From NCBI GenBank assembly GCA_002429425.1, contig DIZR01000005.1:3736-9072 (forward strand): a stretch of DNA of 5,337 bases, read 5' to 3'. Position 1 is the stretch's first letter. Each line of letters opens with the position of its first letter. Made by a program: the position numbers and the translations under genes. The notes under the pieces are model-generated. The model was not told the DNA's origin, searched no databases, and saw nothing but the letters and a program-made list of their open reading frames with translations. Of this stretch, positions 1-5,150 are shown piece by piece. The DNA comes from Patescibacteria group bacterium UBA6023. Its GTDB lineage: Bacteria > Patescibacteriota > Minisyncoccia > Phycocordibacterales > UBA6899.

Positions 1-1781
1 TTATTGACCGTATGTATGAGTTGGGATTTATCACTGAAGCGGAATATGAACGTGGGCAGATCGAAGCCACAAAATTAAATTTTTTGTCGGCGAAATCAGG
101 TTGTTCCGTGGAAAAGTTTGGTGCGTATTATGTTGAAGAAATTCGACGTCGTCACAAAGATACACAGCCACTCAATACTGGGGGGTTACGGATCTATCTG
201 CCGATTGACGAAGAGCTTCAGCATGTTGCAGAAGATGCACTCAAGGAGGGTATTGCAACATATCGGAAGCGATATGTGTATGATGATGCAAAACTTACGA
301 TCGTATATGAGCGATTCAAAGAAAAGCTTCGTCGTGAACTTGCAGAGTCAAACGAAATACATACAACAAAAGAAGGTGCACGTATAGAGCGGAACATGAA
401 TCTTTCGCTTGAAGAGTTTCGCAAATACCAAGAGGCGGACCGCGACAGTATTCGTGGACTTGCATTTGGTGTTGATGGCGCGGGGCGTGTACGTTTTATG
501 ATTGGAGGAGCAGATTTTTCAAAGAGTAAGTTTAATATTGCAACGCAGGGGTTTCGTCAGCCGGGCTCGACTTTTAAGGCATTTACCTATGCTGCGCAAG
601 ATGAAACAATACTCAATGAACTTATCCAGTCTGGCGTAACGCCCGATAATCTTCCCAGTGAGCTTGATAAACAGTGTGTCGTACTCGATGCTCCGGTGTT
701 TGTTTCGCGGGGAAAAGGAAAGCCACCAAAACAAATTGCGAATTTTCGTTCGAATTCCGAGCCACAATATCGTGGGCAAATATCCTGTCAGCTTGCAGTT
801 GCTGAATCAAGAAATACCGCAGCAATTCGTGCGGGAGTTCGTGCGGGAATGAAGCATGTGGTTGAACTTGCGAATCGGCTCGGTCTCGGACGAGGAGCAC
901 GTACGTATGAATTACAACCGTATCCGACGACCGCTATTGGTGCGTCCGAGGTTGTACCAATCGATATGAGTGCATATCTTACTTTTGTGAATGGAGGCTA
1001 TAAAGTTCCACTTATTTGGGAAAATGATATTTGTACCATTGATGAACATGATGTGTCGCGTTCGACCTTGTTCAATGATGAGGGAGATCCGCTCGATCCA
1101 TCGGTGAAAGTATCTCGTTTATGTGCAACTAAGGGGGTGCTCCGCGATACATACGAGCGTGTACTTAATAGTATTGTCGCAGAACACATGAAGCAATTGC
1201 TCCGTGCTCCTGTTGATGAATCAACAGGTACTGCGCATTCGCTACGTACCGGTGTCGTGTTCGGTAAGGATCCACTCACCACTCCCCAAAAGGAAAAAAC
1301 GGTTTCTTTTTCTTTTGAAACTTCCGGTGAGATTGCCGGGAAAACGGGCACTGCGACGAATGCTAATGGTGATACTTCAGATGTGTGGTTTATTGTCGCT
1401 ATCCCCGGTGTGCGAGGGAAACCGGAAACCGCAATGGTGATGGTTTTTTGGATGGGTAAGACAACGAAATCAAGTCTTGGTTCACGTGAGACGGGTGGGC
1501 GCAATCTTGTTCCTGTTGATGCGAGGGTGATGCAATTTCTTCAGCAGAAACGTGGCTTATTGCAACCGGGAAATATATTTGAACCGATTGTGCCACCTGA
1601 TGAGCAATCAGGAGAATTCAATACTCCAGCATTACTCACTCCTCCGAAAGAAGAAGAGGAGGAGGAGGTGATTGACCCATCAGATCCGATGACTGACCCA
1701 GCAAAGATACCCGTATCTCCTGCGCCAGAATCTGTTATTGAACAATCGAGCGCTCCGATTACTGAAGAGCAAATTGACTGA
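1..1781 (+). CDS. Class A penicillin-binding protein (bifunctional peptidoglycan synthase), 5' truncated
   Basis: Class A PBPs polymerise lipid II into glycan strands and cross-link the stem peptides outside the cytoplasmic membrane. The reading frame is open from the window edge (Ile-Asp-Arg precede the Met at 12), so the start and most of the glycosyltransferase domain lie upstream. Numbering from the Met at 12, residues 1-20 match the end of a glycosyltransferase domain (RMYELGFITEAEY). A linker follows, with GGLRIYLPIDEELQ at 57-70 in the place of the usual TTLD..LQ motif. The transpeptidase domain has all three catalytic motifs: S186-T-F-K189 (nucleophile Ser, in RQPGSTFK), S266-R-N268 and K444-T-G446. 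MIGGADF and the conserved DVWF after KTG are also present. A charged stretch of about 60 residues separates the LPID motif from the transpeptidase core. The tail after about residue 525 is Pro/Glu-rich, with six Glu at 547-552, and is probably disordered. The stop is TGA. A terminator follows directly, and a probable lytic transglycosylase lies next. The family is secure; the exact subtype is not. Confidence 0.95.
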   Translation, partial: IDRMYELGFITEAEYERGQIEATKLNFLSAKSGCSVEKFGAYYVEEIRRRHKDTQPLNTGGLRIYLPIDEELQHVAEDALKEGIATYRKRYVYDDAKLTIVYERFKEKLRRELAESNEIHTTKEGARIERNMNLSLEEFRKYQEADRDSIRGLAFGVDGAGRVRFMIGGADFSKSKFNIATQGFRQPGSTFKAFTYAAQDETILNELIQSGVTPDNLPSELDKQCVVLDAPVFVSRGKGKPPKQIANFRSNSEPQYRGQISCQLAVAESRNTAAIRAGVRAGMKHVVELANRLGLGRGARTYELQPYPTTAIGASEVVPIDMSAYLTFVNGGYKVPLIWENDICTIDEHDVSRSTLFNDEGDPLDPSVKVSRLCATKGVLRDTYERVLNSIVAEHMKQLLRAPVDESTGTAHSLRTGVVFGKDPLTTPQKEKTVSFSFETSGEIAGKTGTATNANGDTSDVWFIVAIPGVRGKPETAMVMVFWMGKTTKSSLGSRETGGRNLVPVDARVMQFLQQKRGLLQPGNIFEPIVPPDEQSGEFNTPALLTPPKEEEEEEVIDPSDPMTDPAKIPVSPAPESVIEQSSAPITEEQID

Positions 1782-1794
1782 TTTTTTTTGAACA

Positions 1795-1825
1795 CAAACT
1801 CCGCATATGCGGAGTTTGCTTTTTT
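1795..1825 (+). terminator. Rho-independent terminator after the PBP gene
   Basis: A perfect 24-base palindrome at 1795-1818 (half-site CAAACTCCGCAT) can fold into a long stem with a minimal loop and is followed by six T at 1820-1825. It starts 13 bases after the TGA stop. The T-run lies on the downstream side only. Upstream there are eight T (1782-1789) and no A-run, so it should work only for + strand transcription. Confidence 0.88.
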
Positions 1826-1851
1826 ACCTATGAACGGTACTCTGGAATAAG
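1823..1851 (+). promoter_or_regulatory. Candidate promoter for the lytic transglycosylase gene
   Basis: TTTACC at 1823-1828 (4 of 6 matches to the -35 consensus) is followed after 17 bases by AATAAG at 1846-1851 (4 of 6). A TG lies one base before the -10, as in an extended -10 element. Transcription would start near 1858, some 20 bases before the preferred ATG at 1878. The -35 overlaps the T-run of the preceding terminator. The match is modest and the call is inferred. Confidence 0.33.
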
Positions 1852-1867
1852 AAAAGTTATTTGATAT

Positions 1868-1873
1868 GAGGTG
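1868..1873 (+). promoter_or_regulatory. Ribosome binding site deciding the start at 1878
   Basis: GAGGTG is complementary to the 16S rRNA 3' end and lies four bases before the ATG at 1878 (six bases counted from GAGG). It overlaps the in-frame ATG at 1866, which has no good Shine-Dalgarno sequence of its own. This favours the shorter protein by four residues. Confidence 0.6.
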
Positions 1874-1877
1874 CATC

Positions 1878-3362
1878 ATGAAAGAACTTGGCGGACTATT
1901 ATTGCTTTTCTGGATTTTTTTCTCAATATTTTGGGTGACATTGGGTGCAATGTGTCGCGATATAAGCTGCAGATTGGTGCGACGAAGGATTGGCTTGTAT
2001 GCGGTTGTATGCTTTATGGTGAATATAATTATTTATTCGATTCCGACTGCGCGTGCTACGGATACGGACATTATTCCCATCATTAAAAACACGACACAAA
2101 AGCAAACTCGTGCAGATTATATTCTTGCAAAAGTTGCGGAGGCAGATAAGTTATGTGACGAGCAAAAACTCTCATTCATTACCGAAGAGGGTAAGGTGAC
2201 AAGGGAAGTATTCAAGAAGAATAAAAAGGGTAAATTGATAAAATACCACATTGTTTCTTCGGTACATAAAATTGTTGCTCGACCAGTTTACTTGTGTGCA
2301 TTTAAAGAAAGTGATCAAACATGGCATGTGGTGAAAGTGTTCGTAAAATACCCCATTCCGAAAACATACAAAAAATTTCCTGCATGGGTTGCGACTGATG
2401 GGTATGAAATAGTGCACGTCGCGGGAAGTGGTGTGACGCGGTTGGTTTTTGATCTTACGCAAAATGGAGAACGATTAACCATTTATCGCTATCGTCATGC
2501 ATGGTTCACAAAAGACCCATTGAAAACTTCCGCACATGAGATTATTCGCACCGCTTCTGCCGTGAACTACACTCCATATCAGTCAGATTTTCGAGATATG
2601 GGATTGCGTAATATCGGTGCAAGTTTTTTTCAGACTGAACTTACTGCGGCGTTTAATGATCTTGAACGTCAGAAGGTAATCTCTCGTGCATTTCCTGAGC
2701 AGTTATTGAGTACGGTCATTCATCCGAAACAGCCGATGATACTCGCAGCAATTGAGCAGACGGATGACGGGCAATTCATTGCAAACCCTGAAGAAGCGAC
2801 TAATGCGATATTTATTGAATACGCACTGAACAGAGGGCGTGCGTTTAATTGGAGTGTTTCAAGCGCGAATGCGATTGGTGCACTGCAATTCACCAATAAA
2901 AATGGGGACGGCACCTATGATCTTGTTGTGCGTGAATATCCGAATGCACATCTTAATCCAAACTTTGAAAATGGGACGCGGGATTTGCGTAACGTGCTTA
3001 AGGCTGCCATCTGCCTTCTTGATCTCGAGTTGGCACACCTTCCTCTCGTGCGGGATTTTTATCTGAAGAATCCAAGGCTTGGTGGTATTTATCCTGTGGC
3101 AGCATACAATGAGGGTGGAGGTGGAGCACGTCAGCTTTATTCGCTCATCAGCAAGAATCATGTGGATCTCGAACAGGAAGATGTTGTGTTGCCTGAAAAA
3201 CTTTTTGAGCGTATCAAGCGGATCGTGACATTCAGAAAAAAGAAATCACATATACACATGAAAAGTGTCATGAATCATGAGACGTACCTTTATATTAAAA
3301 AATATATGTACGTGTGGAAGTATTTAGATGGAGTGCCGTCTTTTTCCCTCACTATACGGTAA
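1878..3362 (+). CDS. Exported or membrane-anchored lytic transglycosylase-like protein (divergent SLT-type domain)
   Basis: This is probably a peptidoglycan-cleaving lytic transglycosylase acting outside the membrane. Residue numbers count from the in-frame ATG at 1866; the preferred start is M5 (1878, 494 residues) because GAGGTG sits in front of it. There are two hydrophobic segments, about 8-29 and 42-60, separated by an Arg-rich stretch (R36, R39-R41). The second ends in A62-R-A64, a typical signal peptidase I site, so the protein may be cleaved there or held as a helical hairpin. Residues 65-290 are a Lys-rich region I do not recognise. The C-terminal part resembles the SLT/lysozyme-like fold: S332-S-A-N-A-I-G-A-L-Q341 fits the S.AGA.GLMQ motif, and A412-A-Y-N-E-G417 fits the AAYNaG motif. 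The usual Glu-Ser catalytic motif is absent at the expected spacing. E318 (in IEYALNR), E297 and D300/D301 are the acidic candidates. The upstream neighbour is a peptidoglycan synthase, which fits a cell-wall role. The fold is likely; activity is not proven. Confidence 0.78.
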   Translation: MKELGGLLLLFWIFFSIFWVTLGAMCRDISCRLVRRRIGLYAVVCFMVNIIIYSIPTARATDTDIIPIIKNTTQKQTRADYILAKVAEADKLCDEQKLSFITEEGKVTREVFKKNKKGKLIKYHIVSSVHKIVARPVYLCAFKESDQTWHVVKVFVKYPIPKTYKKFPAWVATDGYEIVHVAGSGVTRLVFDLTQNGERLTIYRYRHAWFTKDPLKTSAHEIIRTASAVNYTPYQSDFRDMGLRNIGASFFQTELTAAFNDLERQKVISRAFPEQLLSTVIHPKQPMILAAIEQTDDGQFIANPEEATNAIFIEYALNRGRAFNWSVSSANAIGALQFTNKNGDGTYDLVVREYPNAHLNPNFENGTRDLRNVLKAAICLLDLELAHLPLVRDFYLKNPRLGGIYPVAAYNEGGGGARQLYSLISKNHVDLEQEDVVLPEKLFERIKRIVTFRKKKSHIHMKSVMNHETYLYIKKYMYVWKYLDGVPSFSLTIR

Positions 3363-3365
3363 GTT

Positions 3366-3392
3366 ATACCGGAGCTCCGCTCCGGTATTTTT
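3366..3392 (+). terminator. Rho-independent terminator after the lytic transglycosylase gene
   Basis: The perfect 9-bp stem ATACCGGAG / CTCCGGTAT (3366-3374 and 3380-3388) has a 5-base loop and ends in five T (3388-3392). It begins three bases after the TAA stop. The promoter of the next gene starts immediately afterwards. Confidence 0.88.
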
Positions 3393-3393
3393 A

Positions 3394-3422
3394 TTGACAA
3401 AACTTAAATAAATTTGTATAAC
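3394..3422 (+). promoter_or_regulatory. Strong sigma70-type promoter for the 3493-4116 gene
   Basis: A perfect TTGACA at 3394-3399 is followed, after the optimal 17-base spacer, by TATAAC at 3417-3422 (5 of 6 matches to TATAAT). The spacer and its surroundings are very AT-rich. Transcription should start near 3429, giving a 5' leader of about 60 bases. This is the best promoter match in the window and sits right after a terminator, so the gene downstream should be transcribed alone. Confidence 0.85.
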
Positions 3423-3481
3423 TAAAATAGTTCTTTGAGGTAATAAGGGTACGTTTGTCGGAGCGATTCAAATTTTTGATG

Positions 3482-3487
3482 AAAGGA
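3482..3487 (+). promoter_or_regulatory. Ribosome binding site of the 3493-4116 gene
   Basis: AAAGGA lies two bases before the first of two adjacent ATG codons (3490) and five before the second (3493). The spacing fits the second ATG better, so the protein probably begins MKTIIS. Confidence 0.55.
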
Positions 3488-3492
3488 AAATG

Positions 3493-4116
3493 ATGAAAAC
3501 TATCATCAGCGCAGATGTGGACAAATTTGCTAGTCTGCAAATTGACCTATTGCAGAAGTATAAGGCGGGGCATATTACGACGGGTCATATTGAGTGGTTC
3601 AATAATCTTAGCAAGGATGAGCGTGATGCTCTTTTGATGGCGGATAAAAATCACGAAATTCTTCGTTTATTATCTGGTTGTGAATCTCTCATTATCGATG
3701 CACATGGTGGTATCGAAACTTTTGCAAGCGCTAATGAAGTCTTCAAATTTGGCATTTATCCTCCTCTTGAAGACTGGAGCATGGATAGACCCGAAGAACT
3801 TACCGGAGAAACCGCAGTCGTAGTGTACGAAGTAGTAAGAGACGCAAATTTTGTAAAAATGTTTGATTCTCTTGTTGTTGATTTTGATAAGATGTGTTTT
3901 ACGAAGCATCAGATAAAAATATTTTGCAGGAAGTACCCAAACTGCCTGCGTACTGACGGTTATGCGACTTTCTTCCCACTCAAGATGAAAGAACAATTTT
4001 TTGTTGCCAGCGTACTTGTGTACCGCGAGGGTTTAGGTATTTTCTTATATGATTCCAAGTATAGTAGTGTGTGGCCCTCCAAACATAAGTATCGTGTGAT
4101 AGTCCCGCAATTTTAA
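3493..4116 (+). CDS. Conserved-looking protein of unknown function, about 207 residues
   Basis: I cannot assign a function. The protein is soluble in appearance, with no signal peptide or membrane helix. An N-terminal helical part contains LQIDLLQKYKAGHITTGHIE and then WFNNLSKDERDALL. The C-terminal half is richer in beta strands and holds LRTDGYATFFPLK, QFFVASVLVYREG, a Tyr-Ser-Ser-Val-Trp stretch and a closing YRVIVPQF. From memory, proteins with this pattern (a GHIT..H.EWF segment near the N-terminus, a TDGYATFF segment, and a W......RV.VPQ end) recur, often in several copies, in Parcubacteria-type genomes. That recollection should be checked by search. Cys106-type catalytic pairs, Walker motifs or zinc-binding clusters are not apparent. 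The gene has a near-consensus promoter, a leader of about 60 bases and strong terminators on both sides, so it is a monocistronic and probably well-expressed unit. The start could also be the ATG at 3490, adding one Met. Confidence 0.85.
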   Translation: MKTIISADVDKFASLQIDLLQKYKAGHITTGHIEWFNNLSKDERDALLMADKNHEILRLLSGCESLIIDAHGGIETFASANEVFKFGIYPPLEDWSMDRPEELTGETAVVVYEVVRDANFVKMFDSLVVDFDKMCFTKHQIKIFCRKYPNCLRTDGYATFFPLKMKEQFFVASVLVYREGLGIFLYDSKYSSVWPSKHKYRVIVPQF

Positions 4117-4122
4117 ATCCCT

Positions 4123-4159
4123 GCCCCATTCTGATTTTTCAGAATGGGGCTGAATTTTT
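4123..4159 (+). terminator. Strong rho-independent terminator after the unknown gene
   Basis: A perfect 12-bp stem (GCCCCATTCTGA at 4123-4134, its complement at 4139-4150) has a TTTT loop and is followed by TGAA and five T (4155-4159). It starts six bases after the TAA stop. The first in-frame ATG of the downstream frame (4144) lies inside the 3' arm of the stem, which argues against that ATG as a start. Confidence 0.92.
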
Positions 4160-4187
4160 GTCACGGTATGTATATTTGTGATGAAAT
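4158..4187 (+). promoter_or_regulatory. Candidate promoter for prfB
   Basis: TTGTCA at 4158-4163 (5 of 6 to the -35 consensus) and TGAAAT at 4182-4187 (4 of 6) are separated by 18 bases. A TG one base upstream of the -10 (4179-4180) makes it an extended -10. Transcription would start near 4194, only about 10 bases before the ATG at 4204, giving an almost leaderless mRNA. The -35 overlaps the T-run of the preceding terminator, as in the candidate promoter at 1823. Confidence 0.35.
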
Positions 4188-4203
4188 ATGCAAGAATAAC
4201 AAG

Positions 4204-5085
4204 ATGAATCCCGCAGAAATACGCATTAAGGAAATTGAAGAGGCGATGCTCGCGTCAGATTTTTGGGCAGATAAGGATAAGGCGCAGGCAATGAGGAAGG
4301 AACTTCAAGAATTAAAAGTTGTCGCCATAGGTGGTGGGAAGTACGACAAAGCAAATGCGATCATCACTATTTTTTCGGGTGCGGGTGGTGATGACTCAGA
4401 AGATTTTTCCGCAATGCTCCTGCGTATGTATGTTAAATATTGTGAACGGAAGGGGTGGGGGTATGAAATATTACATGAACACATGAACGATCACGGTGGG
4501 TATCGCAATGTTTGTTTTGAGATAAATGGCAAAGCATCGTACGGAGAATTAAAGCATGAGTCGGGCGTACATCGTCTCGTACGCATTTCTCCTTTTAATG
4601 CGAACGCAAAGCGGCACACGTCATTTTCAATGGTCGAAGTTATTCCGAAATTTAAAAAAGGAGAGATCGAAGCACTTCCCGAAGCAGAAGTCCGATTTGA
4701 ATATTCCCGATCAGGGGGCGCAGGAGGGCAGAATGTGAATAAACGCGAGACTGCGGTACGCGCGGTACATGAGCCGACGGGACTTGCGGTGCATGTGTCT
4801 GCGGAACGTTCGCAATTGCAAAACCGCGAACGTGCACTTGAGATACTTGCAGCAAAAGTCTTTCATCTCCGTGAGTCACTGACGAATGAAGAAAAGGAAA
4901 AAATGTACGTATCAAAGACTACGAAAGTTGAATGGGGGAATCAAATTCGCTCGTACGTACTTCATCCATACAAAATGGTAAAGGATCACCGCACGGGAGT
5001 CGAGACATCGAAAGTCGATGCCGTTCTTGAGGATGGTGAGATCGATGAATTCATTGAAGCGGAAAAAAATCTCCCACAATTATAA
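4204..5085 (+). CDS. prfB: Peptide chain release factor 2 with shortened domain 1
   Basis: RF2 recognises UGA and UAA in the ribosomal A site and triggers peptidyl-tRNA hydrolysis. Numbering from the ATG at 4204 (293 residues), the tripeptide anticodon S129-P-F131 sits in the conserved HRLVRISPF context and separates RF2 from RF1 (PxT). The catalytic G174-G-Q176 follows SGGA. The end of the protein has the hallmark NQIRSYVLHPYKMVKDHRTG and a conserved VDAVLEDGEIDEFIEA-like terminus. GAGGDDSEDFSAMLLRMY marks the start of the central domain. Family members are usually about 365 residues. Here domain 1 goes almost directly from RKELQELK to GGGKYDKAN, lacking about 55 residues of the helical bundle present in E. 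coli RF2. The in-frame ATGs at 4144 and 4168 are unlikely starts: the first is inside a terminator stem, and both precede the candidate transcription start near 4194. No good Shine-Dalgarno precedes 4204. No UGA programmed-frameshift site is seen. It converges with a - strand gene through a shared terminator. Confidence 0.94.
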   Translation: MNPAEIRIKEIEEAMLASDFWADKDKAQAMRKELQELKVVAIGGGKYDKANAIITIFSGAGGDDSEDFSAMLLRMYVKYCERKGWGYEILHEHMNDHGGYRNVCFEINGKASYGELKHESGVHRLVRISPFNANAKRHTSFSMVEVIPKFKKGEIEALPEAEVRFEYSRSGGAGGQNVNKRETAVRAVHEPTGLAVHVSAERSQLQNRERALEILAAKVFHLRESLTNEEKEKMYVSKTTKVEWGNQIRSYVLHPYKMVKDHRTGVETSKVDAVLEDGEIDEFIEAEKNLPQL

Positions 5086-5090
5086 AGTTC

Positions 5091-5119
5091 CCCACTCGGG
5101 TGTCGGATTCCCAAGTTGG
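5091..5119. repeat. GC-rich imperfect inverted repeat between prfB and its terminator
   Basis: CCACTCGGG (5092-5100) and CCCAAGTTGG (5110-5119) can pair with one mismatch and one bulge around a 9-base loop (TGTCGGATT). The stretch is GC-rich compared with the A/T-rich bases on both sides. It has no T-run, so it is not a terminator by itself. It may be a copy of a dispersed intergenic repeat or an extra 3' UTR hairpin; the window holds only one copy. Confidence 0.4.
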
Positions 5120-5123
5120 ATAA

Positions 5124-5149
5124 AAAAAGAAGTCGCAGGACTTCTTTTT
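5124..5149. terminator. Bidirectional terminator between prfB and the convergent gene
   Basis: A perfect 11-bp stem (AAAAAGAAGTC at 5124-5134, its complement at 5139-5149) has a GCAG loop. The A-run (5122-5128) and the T-run (5145-5149) flank the GC core, so the same hairpin gives a U-tract in both directions. It lies 38 bases after the prfB stop and one base beyond the stop of the - strand gene. Confidence 0.88.
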
Positions 5150-5150
5150 G

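Noticed and set aside
998..1504. 168-codon open frame on the - strand
   Set aside because: It lies fully antisense to the transpeptidase domain, which carries the KTG motif, and has no recognisable domain or start signal.
1795..1818. Perfect 24-base palindrome as a possible operator
   Set aside because: Its position just after a stop codon and the following six T explain it as a terminator; no second copy is seen.
1541..1879. 112-codon open frame on the - strand over the PBP tail and spacer
   Set aside because: It is opposite a secure coding region, rich in Ser runs that mirror the Glu/Pro codons, and crosses a terminator. It is a shadow frame.
1871..2086. 71-codon + strand frame overlapping the start of the lytic transglycosylase gene
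   Set aside because: It is out of frame with the long gene, lacks a separate ribosome binding site and shows no protein-like pattern.
3467..3480. Short AT-rich inverted repeat TCAAA/TTTGA before the ribosome binding site
   Set aside because: Five A/T-rich base pairs with a two-base loop are not stable and are expected by chance.
4151..4300. Programmed +1 frameshift site as in many prfB genes
   Set aside because: There is no CTTTGA-type slip site with an upstream Shine-Dalgarno-like sequence. The frame is open from 4204, and the region of RF2 where the site normally lies is missing from the protein.
5086..5123. Possible tRNA remnant in the GC-rich spacer
   Set aside because: There is no T-arm GGTTCGAATCC-like sequence, anticodon arm or CCA end; only an imperfect hairpin is seen.
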